DNA of 64,000 bases, from assembly GCA_000720375.1 (NCBI GenBank), contig JOAA01000008.1, forward strand, positions 124,001 through 188,000, in the 5' to 3' direction. Position 1 is the stretch's first letter. Each line of letters opens with the position of its first letter. Origin of the DNA: Rhodococcus rhodnii (GTDB lineage Bacteria; Actinomycetota; Actinomycetes; Mycobacteriales; Pseudonocardiaceae). Below, piece by piece: positions 53,127 to 61,054 of this stretch. The position numbers and the translations under genes were made by a program. The notes below the pieces were generated by a model. That model saw nothing but the letters and a program-made list of their open reading frames with translations. It searched no databases and was not told the origin of the DNA.

Positions 53127-54611
53127 TCAGGTGTTACGGGCCTGCCTCATGCGGGTGAGTGTTCTCTCCCGGCCCAACAACTCCATCGACTCGTACAGCG
53201 GCGGTGACACCGTGCGACCGGTGACCGACACACGCACCGGCGCGAACGCCTTGCGCGGTTTGAGGCCCAGTCCGTCGATGAGCGCGCCCTTCAGGGCTTC
53301 CTCAATGGCCGGTGTGGTCCAGTTGGCCAGCGGCTCGAGCGCGGCGATGGCCGCGTCCAGCACTGGTTTCGCGTCTTCTCCCAGTGCTTTGGCCGCCGAG
53401 TCGGGTTCGGGTGTGAAGTCCTCTTCGGATTCGAACAGGAACCTGACCATACCCACCGCATCGGACAGTACGACCAGGCGTTCCTGAATCAACGGAGCGG
53501 TGGCGGTGAACAACGCACGCTGCTCATCGGTTGGTTTCTCAGCAACCAGTCCGGCCGCCGCCAGGTACGGCAGTGTGCGTTCCACGAAATCGTCCTGTGC
53601 CAGCGCGCGCAGGTGTGTCGCGTTGATGGCTTCGGCCTTTTTCAGGTCGAACCTGGCCGGGTTGGAGCTCACCTTGCTGATGTCAAAGGCTTGCACCATC
53701 TCGGACATACTGAATATGTCCCGGTCGTCGGCAATCGCCCAGCCGAGCAACGCGAGGTAGTTCAGCATCCCCTCGGGCAGGAAGCCTCGCTCCCGATAGG
53801 TGAACAGGTTCGACTCGGGATCCCGCTTGGACAGCTTCCGGTTGCGGTCGCCGCGCACGAGCGGCAGGTGTGCGTAGTCCGGAATGGACTCGGCCACGCC
53901 GATCCGCTTGAGGGCGTGGAAAAGCGCGATCTGCCGCGGGGTGGACGGGAGCAGGTCCTCGCCGCGCAGGATGTGTGTGATGCGCATCAACGCGTCGTCG
54001 ACCGGGTTGGTCAACGTGTACAGCGGCGCACCGTTCGCCCTGACCAGTACGGGGTCCGGCACGCTGCCCGCCTTGAACGTCACTTCGCCACGGATGTGGT
54101 CGTTGAAGGTGATGTCCTCGTCGGGCATCCGCAGGCGCAGCACCGGTTCACGGCCCTGCGCGCGGAACGCGGCCTTCTGCTCGCCGGTGGTGTGCCTGTC
54201 GAAGTTGTCGTACCCGAGCTTGGTGTCCTGCCCGGCAGCTTTCCGGCGTTCGTCCACTTCTTCGGTAGTGGAGAACGACTCGTACAGCTCGCCCGCTTCG
54301 AGCAGGCGGCGCGCGACATCGGCGTAGATCTCGCTGCGCTGGCTTTGCCGGTACGGGCCGTGGTCGCCGCCGACCTCGGGCCCTTCGTCCCAGTCGATTC
54401 CCAGCCAGTTCAACGCGTCGATGAGCGCGTTGTAGCTCTCCTCGGAATCCCGCGAGGCGTCTGTGTCCTCGATCCGGAAGACGAGTTCACCGCCGTGGTG
54501 CCGGGCGAACGCCCAGTTGAACAGCGCGGTACGGATCAGCCCGACGTGCGGGGTCCCGGTCGGGGACGGGCAGAAGCGGACTCTCACGCCCGCGAGCGAT
54601 GTCGTGTTCAT
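53127..54611 (-). CDS. gltX: Glutamyl-tRNA synthetase
   Basis: 494 residues. It charges tRNA-Glu and, in species lacking GlnRS, mischarges tRNA-Gln. [22 protein letters not shown] contains the HIGH-type motif (HVGL), and RNRKLSKRD is the KMSKS equivalent. ATG 54611 is the first in frame and gives the usual length. Confidence 0.97.
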   Translation of the reverse strand: MNTTSLAGVRVRFCPSPTGTPHVGLIRTALFNWAFARHHGGELVFRIEDTDASRDSEESYNALIDALNWLGIDWDEGPEVGGDHGPYRQSQRSEIYADVARRLLEAGELYESFSTTEEVDERRKAAGQDTKLGYDNFDRHTTGEQKAAFRAQGREPVLRLRMPDEDITFNDHIRGEVTFKAGSVPDPVLVRANGAPLYTLTNPVDDALMRITHILRGEDLLPSTPRQIALFHALKRIGVAESIPDYAHLPLVRGDRNRKLSKRDPESNLFTYRERGFLPEGMLNYLALLGWAIADDRDIFSMSEMVQAFDISKVSSNPARFDLKKAEAINATHLRALAQDDFVERTLPYLAAAGLVAEKPTDEQRALFTATAPLIQERLVVLSDAVGMVRFLFESEEDFTPEPDSAAKALGEDAKPVLDAAIAALEPLANWTTPAIEEALKGALIDGLGLKPRKAFAPVRVSVTGRTVSPPLYESMELLGRERTLTRMRQARNT

Positions 54612-54712
54612 AACACGGATGAGGCTATCCGAGTGACGTCGGCTTGACGTGGCACCCCGAGAAGAGCATCCTGTGGTTATTCAACAGGCGATGAAAAAGA
54701 GGAGGGATCGAG

Positions 54713-55936
54713 ATGGAGCGCACGACCTGCGCGATCGTTGGGGGCGGTCCGGCTGGGATGCTGCTGGGTTTGCTGCTGGCACGCGCCGGGATCGAGGTCA
54801 CGGTGCTGGAGAAGCACTCGGATTTCCTGCGCGACTTCCGTGGCGACACGGTGCACGCGTCGACCGTCCGGATGATCGACGAACTGGGGCTTGGCAAGGA
54901 GTTCCGCAAGCTGCCGCAGTCGAAACTGCAGACCATCGGCTTTCCCGCGGGCGACGGCACCACTGTCATCGGTGACATCAGCAGGCTTCGCCCGCCGTAC
55001 AACTTCATCGCGATGGTGCCGCAGTGGGATTTCCTCGACCTGCTGGCCGACGCGGGCAAGCAGGAGCCCACGTACACCTTGCGGATGAGCACCGAGGTCA
55101 TCGGGCTGCTCAAGGAAGGCGACCAAATCACCGGTGTGCGCTATCGCACGCGGGACGGCGAGGAAGGCGAGCTGCACGCCGATCTGACGGTGGCGTGCGA
55201 CGGGCGGACGTCGTTGTTGCGCCGGGAGGCCGGGCTGGTGCCGGAGGAATTCCCGGTTCCGCTGGACGCCTGGTGGTTCCGGATGCCCCGGCACGAGGAG
55301 GAGATCGGCGAGGTCGGCGGCATCCAGATCCACATCGGCGACCGCGAACTGCTGCTGATGATCAACCGGGAAGGCTACTTCCAGATCGCCTTCCTCGGCC
55401 CGAAAGGTTCCGACCCGAAGCTGCGCGCCGAAGGGCTGCAGGCGTTCCGCGACCGGATCGTCCGGATCAACCCGAAGCTGGCCGACCGGGTGGACAGCAT
55501 CGAGGACATGGACGACGTCAAGATGCTGGACGTCAAGCTGAACCGGCTGCACGAGTGGCACCGCGACGGCCTGCTGTGCATCGGCGACGCGGCACACGCG
55601 ATGTCACCGGTCGGCGGGATCGGCATCAACCTGGCGGTGCAGGATGCCGCGGCGGCCGCCCGGCTGATCGCCGAACCGTTGCGGCACGGCCGAGTCAGCC
55701 CGGACGACCTGGCCAAAGTGCGCAAGCGCCGCTGGCTGCCGATGACAGTCGCCCAGGGACTGCAACGGTTCCTGCACGCCAAGGTGCTCGCCCCGGTGCT
55801 CCAGGGCGAAAAGACCACGTACCCCAAGGCGCCGACCGTGTTGACGCGGCTTTTCCCGCCGCTGCGCGCGGTTCCGGCGTACGTCATCGCGATCGGGGTC
55901 CGTCCGGAGCACGCCCCGGACTTCGCCCGAAGGTAA
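54713..55936 (+). CDS. FAD-dependent monooxygenase (PHBH-fold aromatic hydroxylase type)
   Basis: 407 residues. FAD-binding CAIVGGGPAGMLLGLLLARAG, the DG motif LTVACDGRTSLLRREAG near 160, and GDAAHAMSPVGGIGINLAVQDA near 300. It hydroxylates an unknown, probably aromatic, substrate. ATG 54713 has a very strong AGAGGAGGG upstream. It is divergent from gltX and convergent with the FAH-family gene (4-bp gap). Confidence 0.92.
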   Translation: MERTTCAIVGGGPAGMLLGLLLARAGIEVTVLEKHSDFLRDFRGDTVHASTVRMIDELGLGKEFRKLPQSKLQTIGFPAGDGTTVIGDISRLRPPYNFIAMVPQWDFLDLLADAGKQEPTYTLRMSTEVIGLLKEGDQITGVRYRTRDGEEGELHADLTVACDGRTSLLRREAGLVPEEFPVPLDAWWFRMPRHEEEIGEVGGIQIHIGDRELLLMINREGYFQIAFLGPKGSDPKLRAEGLQAFRDRIVRINPKLADRVDSIEDMDDVKMLDVKLNRLHEWHRDGLLCIGDAAHAMSPVGGIGINLAVQDAAAAARLIAEPLRHGRVSPDDLAKVRKRRWLPMTVAQGLQRFLHAKVLAPVLQGEKTTYPKAPTVLTRLFPPLRAVPAYVIAIGVRPEHAPDFARR

Positions 55937-55940
55937 GGAA

Positions 55941-56711
55941 CTACTTCGCCACCACAGGGTTGGTCAGCGTGCCGATGCCCTCGACGGAGACCGAAACGGT
56001 CTGGCCGTCGGCCATCGGCCCGACGCCCGCCGGAGTTCCGGTGAGAATTACGTCACCAGGCAGCAGGGTCATCACGCGCGTGACCCACTCGATGAGCTTG
56101 GGCACGTCGTGCAGCAGCAGTGACGTCCTGCTGTCCTGTTTGACCTCGCCGTCCAGTTCGGTCTTGATCGCCAGGTCGGACGCGTCCAGCTGGGTCTCCA
56201 CCCATGGGCCGAGCGGGCAGAACGTGTCGTGGCTCTTGCCACGCGTCCACTGCCCGTCGGCCTTCTGCTGGTCGCGGGCGGTGACGTCGTTGCCGATGGT
56301 GTAGCCGAAGATCACCGACGCGGCCTTCTCGGCCGGGACGTCCTTGCACGGCTGGCCGATGACGACGGCGAGCTCGGCCTCGAAGTCCACTCTGGACGAG
56401 TCGGCCGGCAGCTTGATGGCCGCGTTCGGGCCGATCACGCTGGTCGACGGCTTGATGAAGATGACGGGGTCGGCCGGTGGCTCGCCGCCCATCTCGCGGG
56501 CGTGGTCGGCGTAGTTCTTGCCGATGCAGACGACTTTGGTCGGCAGGACCGGCGCGAGCAGCCGGACGTCGGCGAGCGGCCATTTGCGCCCGCTGAACGT
56601 GGGCTTCACGAACGGCTGCTCGGCGATCTCCAGCGCGACTTCCTGGCCGTCGGCGTCGCCCAGCGCGGCATAGGCGAACCCTTCGGAATGAGCAATACGA
56701 GCGATACGCAC
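55941..56711 (-). CDS. Fumarylacetoacetate hydrolase-family protein
   Basis: 256 residues. CIGKNYADHAREMG, FIKPSTSVIGPN, and the metal-binding VDFEAELAVVIG (Glu-x-Glu) with TIGNDVTARDQQK and LPGDVILTGTPAGVG define the FAH fold. Members cleave C-C bonds of beta-diketo acids or decarboxylate oxaloacetate. The counterpart recalled beside gltX in mycobacteria is Rv2993c. The substrate is not known. Confidence 0.92.
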   Translation of the reverse strand: MRIARIAHSEGFAYAALGDADGQEVALEIAEQPFVKPTFSGRKWPLADVRLLAPVLPTKVVCIGKNYADHAREMGGEPPADPVIFIKPSTSVIGPNAAIKLPADSSRVDFEAELAVVIGQPCKDVPAEKAASVIFGYTIGNDVTARDQQKADGQWTRGKSHDTFCPLGPWVETQLDASDLAIKTELDGEVKQDSRTSLLLHDVPKLIEWVTRVMTLLPGDVILTGTPAGVGPMADGQTVSVSVEGIGTLTNPVVAK

Positions 56712-56858
56712 GAGCTGAACCCTAGCCGAGCCAGAGCGGCCACGCCTCAGCCCTGATCTGATGGGAGCGCAGCAGTTCTTCAGCCATGGTCCCCTAACTG
56801 ACGCTAGGCGAGACGTTCTACACCCCGCCAGTACACCTTCGTGTGCAGTCCTCGTTCC

Positions 56859-58490
56859 TCAGGACACTGGCGTACTGACCCGCAGTGCCTTGTGCACCAA
56901 CGCGTCACACAGCGCCAGCCAGCTCGCCTCGACGATGTTCCCGTGCACGCCGACCGTGGTCCATTCACGCTGACCATCCGTCGACTCCACGAGGACACGG
57001 GTGACCGCGTCCGTGCCTGGGTGCTCCGTCAAAATCCGGACCTTGTAGTCCGCCAGTTCCACCTGGTCCAGCCAGGGCAGATGCGGCACCAGTGCCTTGC
57101 GCAGCGCCGCGTCCAACGCGTGCACCGGGCCGTTCCCCTCGGCCGTCGCGATCACGCGTTCGCCCGCGACGTGCACCTTCACCGTGGCCTCCGATACGAC
57201 CGTGCCGTCCACGTGGTGGTCCAGGATGACCCGGTACGACTCCAGCACGAACGGCGGCGTGTCCACTGGGGACTGTTCCGCCTCCGCGACCTGTGCCCGC
57301 AGCAACAACTCCAGTGACGCGTCCGCCGCTTCGAACGACCAGCCGCGGGCTTCCATCTCCTTCACTTTTCGGACTGCTCCTGACAGCGCCGCCGGTCGAC
57401 CGGCCAGGTCAACCCCGAGCTCACGTCCCTTGAGCTCCAGGCTGGCCCGGCCGGCCATCTCGGTGACCAGTACCCGCATGTCGTTGCCGACGACGGCCGG
57501 ATCGATGTGGTTGTACAGCTCCGGATCGACTTTGATCGCGCTCGCGTGCAGGCCCGCCTTGTGGGCGAACGCTGACGACCCGACGTAGGCCTGGTGGGTG
57601 TCGGGTGCGAGATTCGCGATCTCGGCAAGAGCATGGGAGACCCGGGTGAGCTCGGGCACGCATTCGGTGGGTAGCACCGGCATGCCCAGCTTGGTCACGA
57701 GATTCCCGACGACGGCGAACAAATCGGCATTGCCTGCTCGTTCGCCGTATCCGTTGGCGGTGCACTGCACGTGCGTCGCGCCCGCCTGCACAGCCGCGAT
57801 GGAGTTCGCGACCGCGCATGAAGTGTCGTCCTGGCAGTGGATGCCAGCCCGGAACCCGGTCCGGTCGATCACTTCCCTGACTGTGTCGGCCAGCTGCAAC
57901 GGCAACTGGCCACCGTTGGTGTCGCACAACACGACCACATCCGCGCCACCGTCCACACCGGCCGTGAGCACTCGCAGCGCTGTGTCGGAGTCGAAGGCGT
58001 AGCCGTCGAAGAAGTGCTCCGCGTCAAGGAACACCCGGCGGCCCTCGCCCACGAGGAACGCGACCGTGTCACGGACCATCTCGCACGCTTCGTCCACATC
58101 GGTCTTCAGCGCCAGCTTGATGTGCCGCAGGTCGGACTTCGCGACCAGGGTGACGACCGGTGCCTGGGAGTCCAGCAATGCCCGTACCTGTGGGTCTTCC
58201 GCCGCCGTCGTTCCGGCTTTGCGGGTTGATCCAAACGCGACAAGAGCGGCGTGCTTGAGCTCCAGCTCCCCCTCCGCCGCACGGGCGAAGAACTCCGTGT
58301 CCTTCGGCAACGCGCCTGGCCAGCCACCTTCGATGAACCCGACGCCCAGCTCGTCCAGCAACCGCGCGACCGCCAGCTTGTCCGCGGCCGAGTAGGAGAT
58401 GCCCTCACGCTGCGCCCCGTCCCGCAACGTCGTGTCGTACACGTGGAAGTTGTCGCCGAGCGGTGTGCCGGCCGGGGTCGTGCGGGTCAC
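56859..58490 (-). CDS. cimA: Citramalate synthase
   Basis: 543 residues from GTG 58490, with AGGAG five bases upstream. It condenses acetyl-CoA with pyruvate to make citramalate for isoleucine synthesis. The DRE-TIM motif is in VYDTTLRDGAQREGISYS, the metal-binding HCQDDTSCAVANS site is near residue 220, and residues ~400-520 are the LeuA-type allosteric domain. The length and the GGWPGALPKD motif fit CimA rather than LeuA. A leader peptide with Val-Ile-Ile-Ile and a terminator precede it, so isoleucine attenuation is likely. Confidence 0.9.
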   Translation of the reverse strand: MTRTTPAGTPLGDNFHVYDTTLRDGAQREGISYSAADKLAVARLLDELGVGFIEGGWPGALPKDTEFFARAAEGELELKHAALVAFGSTRKAGTTAAEDPQVRALLDSQAPVVTLVAKSDLRHIKLALKTDVDEACEMVRDTVAFLVGEGRRVFLDAEHFFDGYAFDSDTALRVLTAGVDGGADVVVLCDTNGGQLPLQLADTVREVIDRTGFRAGIHCQDDTSCAVANSIAAVQAGATHVQCTANGYGERAGNADLFAVVGNLVTKLGMPVLPTECVPELTRVSHALAEIANLAPDTHQAYVGSSAFAHKAGLHASAIKVDPELYNHIDPAVVGNDMRVLVTEMAGRASLELKGRELGVDLAGRPAALSGAVRKVKEMEARGWSFEAADASLELLLRAQVAEAEQSPVDTPPFVLESYRVILDHHVDGTVVSEATVKVHVAGERVIATAEGNGPVHALDAALRKALVPHLPWLDQVELADYKVRILTEHPGTDAVTRVLVESTDGQREWTTVGVHGNIVEASWLALCDALVHKALRVSTPVS

Positions 58491-58532
58491 GGTCTCTCCT
58501 GGTGGTGGGCTGTCGAGCGGTGCCGGACAAAC

Positions 58533-58559
58533 AAAAAACCTCCCGCAGGATGCGAGAGG
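58533..58559 (-). terminator. Attenuator terminator upstream of cimA
   Basis: On the minus strand CCTCTCGCA, TCC, TGCGGGAGG (58559 to 58539) forms a 9-bp stem with one T-G pair, followed by six Ts (58538-58533). It lies between the leader peptide and the cimA ribosome-binding site, 42 bp before the GTG. Confidence 0.88.
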
Positions 58560-58586
58560 TCGGCGCGCCGGGTGCGTGGAGATGAG

Positions 58587-58631
58587 CTATCCGGCGCGCT
58601 GGTCGATAATGATCACGGCAAACGCGGTCAT
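58587..58631 (-). CDS. Isoleucine leader peptide of cimA
   Basis: A 14-codon frame, MTAFAVIIIDQRAG-stop (17 codons if started at ATG 58640). Codons 6-9 are Val-Ile-Ile-Ile (GTG ATC ATT ATC). GCGCGCCGG within its final codons (58591-58599) is perfectly complementary to CCGGCGCGC at 58562-58570, just before the terminator, the layout of the 1:2 pairing in amino-acid attenuation. The start lacks a clear Shine-Dalgarno. Confidence 0.78.
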   Translation of the reverse strand: MTAFAVIIIDQRAG

Positions 58632-58764
58632 GCTGAGCATGAAACCACATCGTGAGCCGACATACCATCCAGCGGGTCGAAATTTCCACGGACTGGGAAC
58701 GCCCCACTCTCATCTTTTCCTCATCTCGCACTGGTCTGCTGGTCGATGAGGAGGTGTAGCGGAG

Positions 58765-59703
58765 ATGATCGAGGTCAACCAACTCACGCGGCGCTTCGAC
58801 GGGCGAACGGCCGTCGACCAGCTCAGCTTCTCGGCGCGAGCGGGCGAGGTGGTCGGGCTGCTCGGCCCGAACGGCGCCGGGAAGACCACCACGATCCGCC
58901 TGCTCAGCACCGTGCTGGCAGCAACCAGCGGATCGTTCCAGATCGCCGGCGTGCCGTCGGCCGAATCCGCCACGATCAGGCGAAAGGTCGGCGTGCTGCC
59001 GGAGAGCGCCGGATACCCGTCCTACCTGTCCGGCCGAGACTACCTGCGCTATCACGGGCGGCTTTTCGGTCTTGCCCGGCCGGCGGCCAACGACCTGGCC
59101 GAACGCCTGCTCACCGAAGTGGGGCTGGCCGACCGGGCGTCGTCGCGGATCGGCACGTACAGCCGGGGAATGCGGCAGCGGCTGGGCATTGCCCGGTCAC
59201 TGATCAACGACCCTGTTGTCGTACTGCTGGACGAGCCGACGCTCGGCCTCGATCCCGCGGGACAGAAGCAGATTCTCGCCATCGTGCGGCAGATCGCGTC
59301 CGAGCGGTCCGCCACAGTCGTGCTGAGCACGCACACGTTGCCCGAGGTGGAACAGGTGTGCAGCAGTGTCTTGATCCTGGCCAACGGTCGTGTTCTCGTG
59401 TCCGGCACCGTCGACGAAGTCACGCGGGCGGTCGCGGTGCAACGCTCCGGCCGTCTCCGGGTCCCCTTGGAAGACATGGCCAGGGCACGGGAAACGCTCG
59501 CCGCAGTGCCTGGGGTGGACTGCGAGGCCACCCCGGATCGCCCGGACACGTTGGCGATCCGCGTGACCGGGTCGTCCGCTTCGGACACCAACGCCGCCTT
59601 GCTCGCCGTGCTCGCGGCCGATGTGCCGGTTCTGTCGTTCGAAGTGGACGGTGCTCGGCTGAACGACGCGTTCCTCGCTCTGACCAGTCAGGCCAGGTCA
59701 TGA
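58765..59703 (+). CDS. ABC transporter ATP-binding protein (NatA/CcmA-like)
   Basis: 312 residues. Walker A GPNGAGKTTT (~35), signature YSRGMRQRLGIARSL, Walker B VVVLLDEPTLGLDP and H-loop STHTLPEVE. The ~80-residue C-terminal extension is typical of ABC-2 exporter ATPases. ATG 58765 has GGAGGTGTAGCGGAG upstream. It is coupled by ATGA to the permease. Confidence 0.95.
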   Translation: MIEVNQLTRRFDGRTAVDQLSFSARAGEVVGLLGPNGAGKTTTIRLLSTVLAATSGSFQIAGVPSAESATIRRKVGVLPESAGYPSYLSGRDYLRYHGRLFGLARPAANDLAERLLTEVGLADRASSRIGTYSRGMRQRLGIARSLINDPVVVLLDEPTLGLDPAGQKQILAIVRQIASERSATVVLSTHTLPEVEQVCSSVLILANGRVLVSGTVDEVTRAVAVQRSGRLRVPLEDMARARETLAAVPGVDCEATPDRPDTLAIRVTGSSASDTNAALLAVLAADVPVLSFEVDGARLNDAFLALTSQARS

Positions 59704-60491
59704 CCAGCAGCGAACACGTGACCCCCGGCTGGCGGATCGTGGCCGGGCAGGAGAGCAGGGACTTGTGGATCAGCGGCCGGGGGCCGGTGTTGTTGTTCGC
59801 CTTCAGCGTGCTGCTGAGCGTGATCACGTATCTCTCGGCGACCAACCAGGTGTTGAACTTCCTCGAACAACGCGAGGCCGTGCACCTCACGCTGCAGGTG
59901 GCCGTCGCGGTCGGCGTCCTGGTGACGTTGTTGGTCGGCGCGGACGCGATCAGCGGTGAACGGGAACGCGGCACGTTGGAAAGTCTGCTGCTGACGCCGG
60001 TTTCCCGGCGCGGCATCGTGGCAGGCAAACTCGTGGCCGCGCTCACCCTGTGGCTGGCCACCTTCCTGGTCGGCGTGCCGTACCTGCTGGTCTTGGCCAC
60101 CGGTGTGGCTTTGGTGGGCAAGGCGTTGCTGCTCGGTTTCGTGCTCGGCACGGTGCTCGCCGTCGCGCTCGCCGCGTTGGGCCTGCTGATCAGCGCGCTG
60201 TCGGCGTCGAACAAAGTGAGCATGTCGGTCAGCTTCTTCCTGCTGCTGGCCTTGTTCGTACCGAGCCAGCTGCCGCCGATGCCGACCAGTTGGATCGACG
60301 AGGTGCTCACCCGCGTCAACCCGCTGGGCTCGGCGATGCACTATTCGTCCGCGGTGCTGGTCAAAGGGCATTCCTGGGAACAGGATCTGTCCTATTTGAT
60401 CTCCCCGCTGGCCGCGCTGGTCATCGTGGTCGGCGCGTTGATCATCGTCAGCCCGCGGATCGTCCGGCTGAACGGAGGCAGCGGACAATGA
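59700..60491 (+). CDS. ABC-2 type permease
   Basis: 263 residues with six hydrophobic segments and the GADAISGERERGTLESLLLTPVSRRGIVAGKL motif of ABC-2 permeases (NatB/NosY-like). It exports an unknown substrate with the ATPase upstream. Both ends overlap neighbours in ATGA, so the three-gene operon is tightly coupled. Confidence 0.93.
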   Translation: MTSSEHVTPGWRIVAGQESRDLWISGRGPVLLFAFSVLLSVITYLSATNQVLNFLEQREAVHLTLQVAVAVGVLVTLLVGADAISGERERGTLESLLLTPVSRRGIVAGKLVAALTLWLATFLVGVPYLLVLATGVALVGKALLLGFVLGTVLAVALAALGLLISALSASNKVSMSVSFFLLLALFVPSQLPPMPTSWIDEVLTRVNPLGSAMHYSSAVLVKGHSWEQDLSYLISPLAALVIVVGALIIVSPRIVRLNGGSGQ

Positions 60492-61003
60492 AACGGATCT
60501 CTGCGTTGCTCGCGATCCTGTTCACGACAGCAGCACCCTACGCGGCAGCCGCACAGGACGCGCCGATTTCGGTGACGCTCGACCAAGACCAGATCGGCAC
60601 GTTCGTCGGCCGGGTGCACTCGGTGGAATCCCAGATCACCAACCGGTCATCGGCACCCTCCGGGACCGTGATCGCGCACCTGAACGTGGCCAGCGTGGAC
60701 GGGACCTATGTGGACCTCGAGGACTGGTCGGCCGACGTGACCAAGCCGGTCTCCTTGTCCCCCGGCGAAAGCACAACGGTGGCGTGGGACTTCCAGGCGG
60801 TCAACGCCGGCAGCTTCACGGTGTACGTGGTTCTCGTGCCGGACAAGGGTCCGCTGGTGGCCAGCTCGGCGATCCGGGTGGACGTCGCCGAGCAGCAGAC
60901 CCTCGACGCGGGCGGCGCGTTGCCCGTCGCCATCGCGATTCCGCTCCTGCTCGGCCTCGGCACTCTTGGCCTGCGTTACCGAATCAGGCAGAAAACCCAG
61001 TAA
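60488..61003 (+). CDS. Extracytoplasmic Ig-like/CARDB-type protein with C-terminal membrane anchor
   Basis: 171 residues. A signal peptide (KRISALLAILFTTAAPYAAAA) is followed by a beta-rich domain (VESQITNRSSAPSGTVIAHLNVASVDG ... SPGESTTVAWDFQAVNAGSFTVYVVL) resembling CARDB/Ig-like adhesion modules. A C-terminal helix (LPVAIAIPLLLGLGTLGL) and RYRIRQK anchor it. As the third coupled gene of the ABC operon it may be an accessory subunit. The specific family is uncertain. Confidence 0.75.
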   Translation: MKRISALLAILFTTAAPYAAAAQDAPISVTLDQDQIGTFVGRVHSVESQITNRSSAPSGTVIAHLNVASVDGTYVDLEDWSADVTKPVSLSPGESTTVAWDFQAVNAGSFTVYVVLVPDKGPLVASSAIRVDVAEQQTLDAGGALPVAIAIPLLLGLGTLGLRYRIRQKTQ

Positions 61004-61008
61004 TGCTC

Positions 61009-61048
61009 GTGAGTGGTTCGTCCGGTTCTAACCGGACGAACCACTCAC
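61009..61048. terminator. 40-nt bidirectional hairpin, second GTGAGTG...CACTCAC element
   Basis: Arms 61009-61027 and 61030-61048 are a perfect 19-bp stem with a 2-base CT loop between convergent genes. It shares the outer GTGAGTG, the inner CCGGTT/AACCGG and the trailing GAGGTT with the hairpin at 37690-37729. Confidence 0.82.
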
Positions 61049-61054
61049 GAGGTT

